From: Pseudorhodobacter antarcticus
Lineage (GTDB): Bacteria > Pseudomonadota > Alphaproteobacteria > Rhodobacterales > Rhodobacteraceae
NCBI GenBank assembly: GCA_945897655.1
Contig: CAMDHB010000025.1
Span: forward strand, 1-18,069
DNA: 18,069 bases
Reading direction: 5' to 3'
Shown here piece by piece: positions 1 to 6,439 of this stretch (within the stretch, counting starts at the first letter, position 1; the number at the start of each line of letters is the position of its first letter). The notes under the pieces are model-generated. The model did not search any database. It saw only the letters and a program-made list of their open reading frames with translations, and had not been told where the DNA came from. The translations under genes and the position numbers were made by a program.

Positions 1-36
1 TGCCGCGCGCAAGAGGGCGCTAAGCCCCGCGCGGCA
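1..36. repeat. GC-rich inverted repeat upstream of adk
   Basis: Positions 1-9 (TGCCGCGCG) are the exact reverse complement of 28-36. Inside them, GGGC at 15-18 can pair with GCCC at 24-27, so the whole forms a two-tier hairpin that ends 27 bases before the adk start. No T-tract follows, so it is more likely an intercistronic processing or pausing structure than a terminator. The left arm starts at the window edge and the stem may be longer. Confidence 0.45.
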
Positions 37-63
37 CATCAAACACGGATAAGGGGGGACCTG

Positions 64-714
64 ATGGTCAATATTATTCTTCTGGGGCCCCCGGGTGCGG
101 GCAAGGGCACGCAGGCCAAGCGTCTGGTGGATGAGCGTCAAATGGTTCAACTGTCCACCGGCGACATGCTGCGCGAGGCGCGGAACAGCGGCACCGAGAT
201 GGGCCGTGTCGTGGCGGCCGTAATGGACCGGGGCGACCTTGTGACCGATGAGATCGTGATCGGCTTGATCGCGGAGAAGCTGGATCACGCGGCAGCGGGC
301 GGTTTCATCTTTGACGGCTTTCCCCGCACCCTGAAGCAGGCGGATGCGCTGGGAGATTTGCTGGCCAGCAAGGGCCAAAGCCTGGCCGCCGTGGTCGAGA
401 TGCAGGTGGATGACGCCGCCCTTGTGGCCCGCATCACCGGGCGCTTTACCTGCGGCAACTGTGGCGCGGTTTATCACGACCACACGCACCCGACGGCCAA
501 GCCGGGCGTTTGCGATGCCTGCGGGTCAACCAACCTCAAGCGCAGGGCGGATGATACGGAAGACGCGCTGAAGGTGCGTTTGATGGAATATTACAAGAAA
601 ACGTCACCTTTGATCGGTTATTACTATGCCAAGGACAAGCTGACCTCGGTGGATGGTCTGGCGGAGGTGGGGGCCGTTGCGGCTGCCATTGCGAAAGTTC
701 TTGACAGGGGATGA
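64..714 (+). CDS. adk: Adenylate kinase, zinc-LID type
   Basis: Adenylate kinase converts ATP + AMP to 2 ADP in the cytoplasm and balances adenine nucleotides. The 216-aa product has the P-loop GPPGAGKGT at residues 8-16, the AMP-binding STGDMLR region (31-37), and the DGFPRT segment (84-89). The LID domain carries four cysteines at 130, 133, 150 and 153 (CGNC and CDAC), which marks the long, zinc-binding form. The ATG is preceded by a strong AAGGGGGG ribosome site about 5 bases upstream. In this group adk normally lies between secY and rpsM, and rpsM does follow here after 179 bases. The gene ends with TGA inside GGGGATGAGATTTCCCC, whose 5-bp arms could form a small hairpin over the stop codon. 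The family assignment is essentially certain. Confidence 0.97.
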   Translation: MVNIILLGPPGAGKGTQAKRLVDERQMVQLSTGDMLREARNSGTEMGRVVAAVMDRGDLVTDEIVIGLIAEKLDHAAAGGFIFDGFPRTLKQADALGDLLASKGQSLAAVVEMQVDDAALVARITGRFTCGNCGAVYHDHTHPTAKPGVCDACGSTNLKRRADDTEDALKVRLMEYYKKTSPLIGYYYAKDKLTSVDGLAEVGAVAAAIAKVLDRG

Positions 715-733
715 GATTTCCCCATGCCCGGCC

Positions 734-762
734 TTGACGGTCCGGACAAAAGCCCATATAGC
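734..762 (+). promoter_or_regulatory. Sigma-70-type promoter ahead of rpsM operon
   Basis: TTGACG at 734-739 and TATAGC at 757-762 are separated by exactly 17 bases, which is optimal for a housekeeping sigma factor. Transcription would start near 769. It would give a leader of about 125 nt before the rpsM TTG codon, and would let rpsM-rpsK be transcribed independently of adk and the upstream spc genes. The call is by consensus match only. Confidence 0.6.
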
Positions 763-771
763 ACGGCGTCT

Positions 772-872
772 CGCTGCGGAATCAGTTCGCGGCGGGTTAT
801 CGTTTCAAAGTGGCCCCAATTATTTGGATCAGCCGCTTTGGTTGTGAAAAAAGGTTCTGGTACCACGGAACC
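772..872 (+). promoter_or_regulatory. Structured 5' leader of rpsM (two hairpins)
   Basis: Two hairpins lie in the predicted rpsM leader. CGCTGCG (772-778) pairs with CGCGGCG (788-794) with one G-U pair. GGTTCTG (853-859) pairs with CGGAACC (866-872), also with one G-U pair. The second hairpin ends 8 bases before the AAGGA ribosome site at 881-885. Ribosomal protein leaders often bind an encoded protein to control translation. Whether that happens here cannot be told from one sequence. Confidence 0.35.
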
Positions 873-893
873 GCAACGAAAAGGAAAACGCGT

Positions 894-1262
894 TTGGCAC
901 GTATTGCTGGCGTTAACATCCCGACTGCAAAGCGGGTACCCATTGCACTTCAGTATATCCACGGCATCGGCCCGATGTTCGCGGAACAAATCTGCGAAGC
1001 GAATAAAATCGACCGGGCTCGCCGCGTCAACCAATTGACGGATGCCGAAGTTCTGGCGATCCGCGAATTCATCGACGCGAATTTCACGGTTGAGGGCGAC
1101 CTGCGCCGCGAAACCTCGATGAACATCAAGCGTTTGATGGACCTTGGCTGCTACCGCGGCCTGCGTCACCGCAAGGGCCTGCCGGTCCGCGGTCAGCGCA
1201 CCCACACCAACGCTCACACCCGCAAAGGCCCCGCAAAGGCCATTGCCGGCAAGAAGAAATAA
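894..1262 (+). CDS. rpsM: 30S ribosomal protein S13
   Basis: S13 sits at the head of the 30S subunit and contacts the P-site tRNA and the 50S subunit. The start chosen is TTG at 894, because the protein then begins MARIAGVNIP as in the family and is 122 aa, the normal alphaproteobacterial length. AAGGA at 881-885 lies 8 bases upstream. An in-frame ATG at 810 would add 28 residues (MAPIIWISRF...) that have no place in S13 and is rejected. Visible family features are the helix-two-turn-helix region around YIHGIGP and the basic tail with LPVRGQRTHTNAHTRKGP and a KKK end. It is the first gene of rpsM-rpsK-rpoA-rplQ. rpsK starts 12 bases after the TAA. Confidence 0.96.
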   Translation: MARIAGVNIPTAKRVPIALQYIHGIGPMFAEQICEANKIDRARRVNQLTDAEVLAIREFIDANFTVEGDLRRETSMNIKRLMDLGCYRGLRHRKGLPVRGQRTHTNAHTRKGPAKAIAGKKK

Positions 1263-1274
1263 GGAGCGGACAGA

Positions 1275-1670
1275 ATGGCACGCGATACCAAAACCGTCCG
1301 CACGAAGAAAAAAGAGCGCAAGAACATCGCCGCTGGCGTTGCTCATGTGAATTCTTCGTTCAACAACACCAAAATCCTGATCTCTGATGTGCAGGGCAAC
1401 GCCATTTCATGGTCGTCTGCTGGCACGATGGGTTTCAAGGGTTCGCGCAAGTCGACGCCTTATGCCGCCCAGATGGCTGCCGAAGACGCTGGCAAGAAAG
1501 CGCAGGAACATGGCGTGAAAACCATCGAAGTCGAAGTGCAGGGTCCGGGTTCGGGCCGTGAATCGGCTTTGCGCGCTCTGGCCGCTGTTGGGTTCAACAT
1601 CACCTCGATCCGCGATGTGACCCCCCTGGCCCACAACGGCTGCCGTCCACCGAAGCGCCGCCGCGTCTGA
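1275..1670 (+). CDS. rpsK: 30S ribosomal protein S11
   Basis: S11 forms part of the 30S platform near the E site and the 16S rRNA 690 loop. The 131-aa product starts MARDTKTVRTKKKERK, has the conserved core GVAHVNSSFNNT and ISDVQGN, and ends in the classic NGCRPPKRRRV tail. AAGGAG at 1261-1266 overlaps the rpsM stop codon and stands 8 bases before the ATG, so the two genes are probably translated from one message with coupling. An intrinsic terminator begins 17 bases after the TGA, so part of the transcripts would end here. Confidence 0.97.
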   Translation: MARDTKTVRTKKKERKNIAAGVAHVNSSFNNTKILISDVQGNAISWSSAGTMGFKGSRKSTPYAAQMAAEDAGKKAQEHGVKTIEVEVQGPGSGRESALRALAAVGFNITSIRDVTPLAHNGCRPPKRRRV

Positions 1671-1686
1671 TACGGATTTGAATTGG

Positions 1687-1725
1687 TTGGGCCGTGCGGT
1701 TTGCACGGCCCAAATCTCGTTTTTT
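1687..1725 (+). terminator. Intrinsic terminator/attenuator between rpsK and rpoA
   Basis: TTGGGCCGTGC (1687-1697) pairs perfectly over 11 bases with GCACGGCCCAA (1703-1713) across the 5-base loop GGTTT. ATCTCG and then T6 (1720-1725) follow. The T-run starts 6 bases after the stem, so termination could be partial. Such a site would lower rpoA and rplQ transcription relative to the ribosomal protein genes. Confidence 0.75.
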
Positions 1726-1790
1726 CGAAGATGGCCCTCGGGCGTCCGCCGTTCTGGACATGGGCAGCGGACTGGTATGGAGGCGAAAGC

Positions 1791-2807
1791 ATGATTCACA
1801 AGAATTGGCTGGAACTGATCAAGCCGCAACAACTCGGCGTCAAGGCCGGGGCTGATGCGAAACGCACGGCGACGCTGGTTGCCGAACCGCTGGAGCGCGG
1901 CTTTGGCCTGACACTGGGCAACGCGCTGCGCCGCGTGCTGCTGTCGTCGCTGCAAGGCGCGGCGATCACCAGCGTTCAGATCGACAATGTGCTACATGAG
2001 TTTTCAAGCGTGGCCGGTGTGCGTGAAGACGTCACCGACATCGTGTTGAACCTGAAGGGCGTCCGCCTGAAGATGGATGTCGAAGGGCCGAAGCGCCTGT
2101 CGATTTCCGCCAAGGGCCCGGGCGTCGTGACGGCTGGCGACATCTCGGAATCGATGGGTATCGAGATTCTGAACCGCGATCACGTCATCTGCCACCTGGA
2201 TGACGGTGCGGATGTGTTCATGGAACTGACCGTGTCGAACGGCAAGGGCTATGTCGCCGCTGACAAGAACCGCCCGGAAGATGCGCCGATCGGTCTGATC
2301 CCGATCGACGCGATCTATTCGCCGGTCAAGAAAGTGTCCTACGAAGTCACGCCCACCCGCGAGGGCCAGGTGCTGGACTATGACAAGCTGACGATCAAGC
2401 TGGAAACCGACGGCTCGCTGTCGCCCGAGGATGCCGTGGCCTATGCCGCGCGCATTCTGCAGGACCAGCTGGCTGTGTTCGTCAACTTTGACGAGCCGGA
2501 AGCGGCTGGCAAGGGTGTCGAGGATGCGGGGTTGGAGTTCAACCCGCTGCTGCTGAAGAAGGTGGACGAGCTGGAACTGTCGGTCCGTTCGGCCAACTGC
2601 CTGAAGAACGACAACATCGTCTATATCGGCGATCTGATCCAGAAAACCGAAGCCGAGATGCTGCGCACCCCGAACTTTGGCCGCAAATCCTTGAACGAAA
2701 TCAAGGAAGTGCTGTCGGGCATGGGGCTGCATCTGGGCATGGAAGTCGAAGACTGGCCGCCAGAAAACATCGAAGACCTGGCCAAGCGGTTCGAAGACCA
2801 GTTTTAA
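1791..2807 (+). CDS. rpoA: RNA polymerase alpha subunit
   Basis: Alpha dimerises to nucleate RNA polymerase assembly and contacts promoter UP elements and activators. The start is ATG at 1791, giving MIHKNWLELIKP and 338 aa, the usual alphaproteobacterial length. GGAGG at 1779-1783 is well placed. An upstream in-frame ATG (1683) would run through the terminator hairpin and is rejected. The N-terminal assembly domain spans about residues 1-235, with the conserved block around FGLTLGNALRRVLLSS (38-53). A linker follows, and the C-terminal helix-hairpin-helix domain (about 250-325) holds LSVRSANCLK, the DNA-contacting segment. The next gene, rplQ, is 134 bases away across a highly structured spacer. 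Confidence 0.97.
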   Translation: MIHKNWLELIKPQQLGVKAGADAKRTATLVAEPLERGFGLTLGNALRRVLLSSLQGAAITSVQIDNVLHEFSSVAGVREDVTDIVLNLKGVRLKMDVEGPKRLSISAKGPGVVTAGDISESMGIEILNRDHVICHLDDGADVFMELTVSNGKGYVAADKNRPEDAPIGLIPIDAIYSPVKKVSYEVTPTREGQVLDYDKLTIKLETDGSLSPEDAVAYAARILQDQLAVFVNFDEPEAAGKGVEDAGLEFNPLLLKKVDELELSVRSANCLKNDNIVYIGDLIQKTEAEMLRTPNFGRKSLNEIKEVLSGMGLHLGMEVEDWPPENIEDLAKRFEDQF

Positions 2808-2831
2808 GTAGGCCGGGGCATGCCCCGACTC
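2808..2831. repeat. Dispersed palindromic repeat, copy 1
   Basis: A 24-base sequence beginning GTAGGC and centred on CGGGGCATGCCCCG recurs at 4990-5013 with a single mismatch (C2813 versus T4995). It begins directly after the rpoA TAA. The 14-base core is a perfect palindrome. It resembles the short REP-like palindromes found between genes in many bacterial genomes. The copy number outside this window is unknown. Confidence 0.6.
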
Positions 2832-2842
2832 CACTACAAATG

Positions 2843-2909
2843 CCCGCTCGGCGGGGAAAACATGGGTCATGACGACCCCAAGGTGAGCGGGACCGCACGT
2901 AGGTCCCGC
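2843..2909 (+). promoter_or_regulatory. Three tandem hairpins in the rpoA-rplQ spacer
   Basis: The spacer can fold into CCCGC/GCGGG (2843-2847 with 2851-2855), GGGTC/GACCC (2864-2868 with 2874-2878) and GCGGGACC/GGTCCCGC (2887-2894 with 2902-2909). CCCGCTC at 2843-2849 can also pair with GAGCGGG at 2885-2891, which would exclude the first and third hairpins. No T-tract follows any stem. The rplQ ribosome site (AGGAT, 2932-2936) lies 22 bases beyond the last stem. Confidence 0.4.
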
Positions 2910-2941
2910 CGGACAAAGCAAAACGAACGATAGGATAGAAC

Positions 2942-3361
2942 ATGAACCACGGCTCCGGCTATCGCCGCCTAAACCGCACCCACGAACACCGCAAAGCGCT
3001 GTTTGCCAACATGTGTGGCTCGCTCATCGAGCATGAGCAGATCAAGACCACCTTGCCCAAGGCCAAGGAACTCCGCCCGATCATCGAAAAGCTGATCACC
3101 CTCGCGAAGCGTGGTGATATTCATGCGCGCCGTCAGGCTGCTGCCGCCCTGAAGCAGGACCAGTATGTCGAGCGTCTGTTCGCCATCCTTGGGCCCCGCT
3201 ACAAAGAGCGTCAGGGCGGTTACGTCCGCGTTCTGAAGGCTGGTTTCCGTTATGGCGACATGGCCCCGATGGCCATCATTGAATTCGTTGACCGCGACCC
3301 GAACGCCAAGGGCGCGGCCGACAAGGCCCGCGTGGCCGCTGAGGACAATTACGAAAGCTGA
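2942..3361 (+). CDS. rplQ: 50S ribosomal protein L17
   Basis: L17 is a 50S protein located near the exit of the peptide tunnel. The 139-aa product begins MNHGSGYRRLNRTHEHRKAL, with the family signature of an N-terminal basic stretch followed by NMCGSLIEHEQIKTTLPKAKELRP. The core ends near EFVDRD at about residues 114-119, with a short acidic, alanine-rich tail as in other alphaproteobacteria. The ribosome site AGGAT is 5 bases before the ATG. It is the last gene of the alpha operon and a strong terminator follows 19 bases after its stop. Confidence 0.97.
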   Translation: MNHGSGYRRLNRTHEHRKALFANMCGSLIEHEQIKTTLPKAKELRPIIEKLITLAKRGDIHARRQAAAALKQDQYVERLFAILGPRYKERQGGYVRVLKAGFRYGDMAPMAIIEFVDRDPNAKGAADKARVAAEDNYES

Positions 3362-3380
3362 TCGGCCGCTTGACTGGTGA

Positions 3381-3414
3381 CAAAGGCCCGCACCCTGCAC
3401 GGTGCGGGCCTTTG
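3381..3414 (+). terminator. Terminator stem after rplQ
   Basis: CAAAGGCCCGCACC (3381-3394) pairs perfectly over 14 bases with 3401-3414 across the loop CTGCAC. The descending arm ends in CCTTTG and is followed by CATTTG rather than a pure T-run. With A-rich and T-rich stem ends this is a convincing end of the ribosomal operon. The hairpin is symmetric, so it could also act on the other strand. Confidence 0.8.
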
Positions 3415-3439
3415 CATTTGTACCGTCGCGGCGTAGCTT
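3412..3439 (+). promoter_or_regulatory. Candidate leaderless promoter of rarA
   Basis: TTGCAT (3412-3417) and TAGCTT (3434-3439) are 16 bases apart. The expected start site, 7 bases after the -10 hexamer, is the A of the rarA ATG at 3446. No Shine-Dalgarno sequence precedes that ATG. The -35 box overlaps the right arm of the rplQ terminator. The call is by consensus and spacing only. Confidence 0.45.
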
Positions 3440-3445
3440 GCCGCC

Positions 3446-4753
3446 ATGAGTGACCTGTTCGACACGCCCGCAACCCCCTCGACCGCGCCGCGCCCTTTGG
3501 CAGACCGGTTGCGCCCGCGTACGCTAGCCGAGGTGATAGGCCAAGCACATGTCCTGTCGCCTGAGGGGCCCTTGGGCTCGATGTTGGCGGCGCACAGTCT
3601 GTCGTCGCTGATCCTGTGGGGGCCGCCGGGGGTGGGCAAGACGACCATCGCGCGGCTGTTGGCGGACCAGACCAATCTGGCCTTCGTGCAGATTTCCGCG
3701 ATTTTCACTGGCGTGCCGGACCTGCGCAAGGTGTTCGAATCCGCCAAGATCCGGCGGCAGAATGGGCAGGGGACGTTGTTGTTCGTGGATGAGATTCACC
3801 GGTTCAACAAGGCGCAGCAGGACGGGTTTTTGCCCTATATGGAGGATGGCACGATCCTGCTGGTTGGGGCCACGACCGAGAACCCCAGTTTCGAGTTGAA
3901 CGCGGCGCTGTTGTCACGCTCGCAAGTCATTGTGCTGGAGCGGCTTTCCTTGGCCGATCTGGAGCGTCTGGCACAAAGGGCGGAGAAGGAGTTGAACCGG
4001 GCGCTGCCGCTGACGGGCGATGCGCGTGAGGCGCTGATCGAGATGGCGGATGGGGATGGGCGCAGCCTGTTGAACCTGATTGAGCAGGTCAGCGCCTGGA
4101 CTGCGGTGAAGCCGCTGGACCGGGGGCAACTGTCCACCCGCCTGATGCGCCGTGCTGCGAAATACGACAAATCGGGCGAGGAGCATTACAACCTGATCTC
4201 GGCCCTGCACAAATCGGTGCGGGGGTCGGACCCGGATGCGGCGCTGTATTGGTTTGCGCGAATGCTGGAGGGGGGGGAGGACCCGCGGTTTCTGGCGCGG
4301 CGGATCACCCGGATGGCGGTGGAGGATATCGGTCTGGCCGACCCGCAGGCGCAGGCGGTTTGTCTTGAGTCGTGGCAGACTTATGAGCGGTTGGGTTCGC
4401 CTGAGGGCGAGTTGGCCTTGGCGCAGGCGCTGGTTTATCTGGCGCTCGCCCCTAAATCGAACGCGGTCTACACGGCCTATAAGGCGGCGCGGGTTGCGGC
4501 GCGGGAAACCGGCAGCCAGCCGCCGCCCTTGCACATCCGCAATGCGCCGACGAAGTTGATGAAGGAGATCGGCTATGGTGCGGATTACGCCTATGACCAT
4601 GACGCCGAGGATGGCTTTTCAGGGCAGAACTATTTCCCGGATGGGATGAAGCGCCCGGTCTATTACGCCCCACCGGAGCGCGGGTTTGAGCGCGAGTTGA
4701 ACAAGCGGATCGAGTATTTCGCCAAGCTGCGGGCCAAGCGGCAAAGCCCGTAG
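3446..4753 (+). CDS. rarA: Replication-associated recombination protein A (RarA/MgsA)
   Basis: RarA is a clamp-loader-related AAA+ ATPase that acts at stalled replication forks. The 435-aa product has a RarA N-terminus (PLADRLRPRTLAEVIGQ, 17-33), Walker A GPPGVGKTT (59-67), Walker B LLFVDEIHRF (111-120), sensor 1 GATTENPSF (141-149) and the arginine-finger segment LLSRSQ (156-161). The conserved C-terminal tetramerisation region follows, including EHYNLISALHKSVRGSDPDA and the YPDG-like NYFPDGM. Length and all motifs are intact. The start ATG has no ribosome site but sits just downstream of a promoter-like element, which suggests a leaderless message. A 301-base spacer separates it from crcB. 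Confidence 0.95.
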   Translation: MSDLFDTPATPSTAPRPLADRLRPRTLAEVIGQAHVLSPEGPLGSMLAAHSLSSLILWGPPGVGKTTIARLLADQTNLAFVQISAIFTGVPDLRKVFESAKIRRQNGQGTLLFVDEIHRFNKAQQDGFLPYMEDGTILLVGATTENPSFELNAALLSRSQVIVLERLSLADLERLAQRAEKELNRALPLTGDAREALIEMADGDGRSLLNLIEQVSAWTAVKPLDRGQLSTRLMRRAAKYDKSGEEHYNLISALHKSVRGSDPDAALYWFARMLEGGEDPRFLARRITRMAVEDIGLADPQAQAVCLESWQTYERLGSPEGELALAQALVYLALAPKSNAVYTAYKAARVAARETGSQPPPLHIRNAPTKLMKEIGYGADYAYDHDAEDGFSGQNYFPDGMKRPVYYAPPERGFERELNKRIEYFAKLRAKRQSP

Positions 4754-4989
4754 TACGGGCCGAAAAGGAAACGCACCGCGTTTCCCCGCCCGTGTGACCA
4801 AGGTTCAGGTGGACTGGTTCAGCATAAACGTCAGAGGCCGGCGCCCGACCTGGAGGGCGAGAAGCGCCCTCTAAGGGGAGGGAGGGCGCTGGCCGGTGGC
4901 TTTGGGCCACCGTCCGAATGGGTTGATGGGGCGTCGCGTGGCCTTCGGCTAGGGCCTCGGCCATTGTGGGGCGATCTGCGCCAAACCCC

Positions 4990-5013
4990 GTAGGTCGGGG
5001 CATGCCCCGACTC
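4990..5013. repeat. Dispersed palindromic repeat, copy 2
   Basis: This copy matches 2808-2831 at 23 of 24 positions. Its central 18 bases (4994-5011, GTCGGGG then its mirror) are a perfect palindrome because T4995 completes the symmetry that copy 1 lacks. It ends 6 bases before a perfect TTGACA hexamer upstream of crcB. Confidence 0.6.
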
Positions 5014-5019
5014 TGCCGG

Positions 5020-5049
5020 TTGACAAATCCCCGCCCCGCGCCCAATGAA
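5020..5049 (+). promoter_or_regulatory. Possible crcB promoter
   Basis: A perfect TTGACA lies at 5020-5025. The only plausible -10 is AATGAA at 5044-5049 (18-base spacing, 3 of 6 consensus bases). A start site there would fall at or next to the crcB ATG at 5055, which has no ribosome site, so this too could give a leaderless message. The weak -10 keeps confidence low. Confidence 0.3.
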
Positions 5050-5054
5050 ACCTG

Positions 5055-5402
5055 ATGATCTGGCTTGCAACCCAAGTCGCCCTTGGCGGCGCGATAGGCT
5101 CTGTCCTGCGCTATCTGACCGTTTCGGCGGTCGGCGGCCCGGTGGCGACCTTTGCGGTCAATGTGGTGGGGTCGCTCGTCATGGGGGTTTTGTTTGTCAC
5201 CCTTGCCCCGCGCCTGTCGCCCCTGCTGATGACCGGGGTTCTGGGCGGGTTCACCACCTTTTCCGCCTTTTCCCTTGATGCGCTGCGCCTTTACGAGGGC
5301 GGCGCGCTGGGGCAGGCCCTGCTTTACATCGCCGGATCGGTGATTTTTTCCCTTGCCGCTGTTGCCCTTGGTGCAGCCCTTGCCCGTGGAGCCTTGGCAT
5401 GA
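5055..5402 (+). CDS. crcB: Fluoride channel CrcB/Fluc
   Basis: CrcB (Fluc) is a small dual-topology inner-membrane channel that lets fluoride leave the cell. The 115-aa product has four hydrophobic segments. Family motifs are GGAIGSVLRY (11-20), NVVGSLVMG (36-44) with the pore-lining Asn, and GVLGGFTTFSAF (61-72) with the Phe and Thr/Ser residues of the fluoride track. It is slightly short for the family (often about 120-130 aa) but lacks no motif. No fluoride riboswitch is evident in the spacer upstream. Its TGA overlaps the rluC ATG in ATGA (5399-5402), so the two are translationally coupled. Confidence 0.92.
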   Translation: MIWLATQVALGGAIGSVLRYLTVSAVGGPVATFAVNVVGSLVMGVLFVTLAPRLSPLLMTGVLGGFTTFSAFSLDALRLYEGGALGQALLYIAGSVIFSLAAVALGAALARGALA

Positions 5403-6439
5403 GTGACGTGAAGATGTTGACCGTTTCGGAAGAAGAGGGCGAACAGCGCCTGGACCGCTGGTTCAAGCGGCGCTTTCCGCATCTGACCCAAGGGGCGGTG
5501 GAAAAGCTGTGTCGCACCGGTCAGATCCGTGTCGATTCTGGCCGGACCAAGGCATCGGACCATGTTGTGCCGGGGCAGGTGATCCGCGTGCCGCCGTTGC
5601 CGGATATGGCGGCGCCGGTGCAATCAACCGCCCGGGGTGTCAGCCCGGCGGACACCAAGATGATCCAGGACTGCGTGCTGTGGAAGGATGAGCATATCAT
5701 CATCCTGAACAAGCCTGCCGGCCTGCCCTCGCAAGGCGGGTCGGGGCAGGGGGATCGGCATGTGGATGGTTTGACCGAAGCGTTGAAGTTCGGCTTCAAG
5801 GACCGGCCGAAGCTGGTTCACCGGTTGGACAAGGACACCTCGGGGTTGCTGATGCTGGCGCGCACCGACCGCGTGGCGCGGGCCTTGTCTGAGGCGTTGC
5901 GGCACCGGGCGACGCGCAAGATTTATTGGGCGCTGGTGGCGGGAGTTCCGAACCCCAAGAAGGGGTCGATCAAATACGGGTTGATGAAGGCCCCCGGCGG
6001 GCGGGGCGAGGGGGAGCGGATGATCTGCGTTCACCCCGCCAAGATGGCCGACTTCCCCGATGCCAAGCGGGCGCAGAGCGATTATTTCGTGCTGTGGTTC
6101 CTGGCCAATCGGATGTCCTGGATGGCGCTGGAGCCTGTGACGGGCCGCACCCATCAGTTGCGCGCCCATATGGCCGAAATGGGCCATCCCATCATCGGGG
6201 ACAGCAAGTATGGTGGCGCCAGTGCAGATAACCTTGGCGATGGTTGGGGGGCGAATATTGGCGGGGATGTCAGCCGCAAGATGCATCTGCATGCGCGGAT
6301 GCTGTCTTTTGAACATCCGATCACCAAAAAGCTGATGACCTTTACAGCACCCTTGCCCGATCACATGGCCAAGACGTGGAAAATGCTGGACTGGCACGAG
6401 AAAGACGTGCCCGCCGACCCGTTTGGGGGGTCTGAGTGA
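5399..6439 (+). CDS. rluC: 23S rRNA pseudouridine synthase, RluC type
   Basis: Enzymes of the RluA/RluC family isomerise uridines in 23S rRNA; RluC modifies positions 955, 2504 and 2580 (E. coli numbering). The 346-aa product has an N-terminal S4 RNA-binding domain (about residues 15-65: EGEQRLDRWFKRRFPHLT, with GQIRVDSGR) and a catalytic domain containing HRLDKDTSGLLMLAR, where Asp144 is the catalytic nucleophile. It also has the GRTHQLRAHMAEMGHPIIGDSKYG block. The S4 domain and the position next to crcB favour RluC over RluA/RluD, but the exact target uridines are inferred. It overlaps crcB by 4 nt and the next gene by 4 nt (GTGA), indicating a single message. Confidence 0.88.
   Translation: MSDVKMLTVSEEEGEQRLDRWFKRRFPHLTQGAVEKLCRTGQIRVDSGRTKASDHVVPGQVIRVPPLPDMAAPVQSTARGVSPADTKMIQDCVLWKDEHIIILNKPAGLPSQGGSGQGDRHVDGLTEALKFGFKDRPKLVHRLDKDTSGLLMLARTDRVARALSEALRHRATRKIYWALVAGVPNPKKGSIKYGLMKAPGGRGEGERMICVHPAKMADFPDAKRAQSDYFVLWFLANRMSWMALEPVTGRTHQLRAHMAEMGHPIIGDSKYGGASADNLGDGWGANIGGDVSRKMHLHARMLSFEHPITKKLMTFTAPLPDHMAKTWKMLDWHEKDVPADPFGGSE

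Larger units (their letters stand above)
4754..5054. other. Gene-free, hairpin-rich spacer between rarA and crcB
   Basis: No coding frame here resembles a protein. The stretch is dense with inverted repeats. ACGGGC (4755-4760) pairs with GCCCGT (4788-4793) around GGAAACGC/GCGTTTCC (4767-4774 with 4778-4785). GGCCGGCGCCC (4836-4846) pairs with GGGCGCTGGCC (4884-4894), with one G-U pair, around GAGGGCG/CGCCCTC (4853-4859 with 4865-4871). CGGTGGC (4894-4900) pairs with GCCACCG (4906-4912). TGGCC (4939-4943) can pair with GGCCA (4959-4963). The second copy of the dispersed palindrome lies at 4990-5013 and a -35-like TTGACA at 5020-5025. It could hold an unannotated structured RNA or a cluster of decayed palindromic repeats. 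Confidence 0.5.

Noticed and set aside
1..23. Possible last codons of secY (frame ending PRARGR, TAA at 21-23)
   Set aside because: Gene order makes secY plausible, but six residues are too few to recognise and the frame choice is arbitrary.
701..706. Perfect TTGACA hexamer at the end of adk
   Set aside because: No -10 element lies at 15-19 bases. The better promoter for rpsM is 33 bases downstream.
2004..2921. 305-codon open frame on the minus strand
   Set aside because: It is the antisense of rpoA with low-complexity composition.
5045..5278. Alternative ATG ten bases before the crcB start
   Set aside because: It is in another frame and gives no CrcB sequence.
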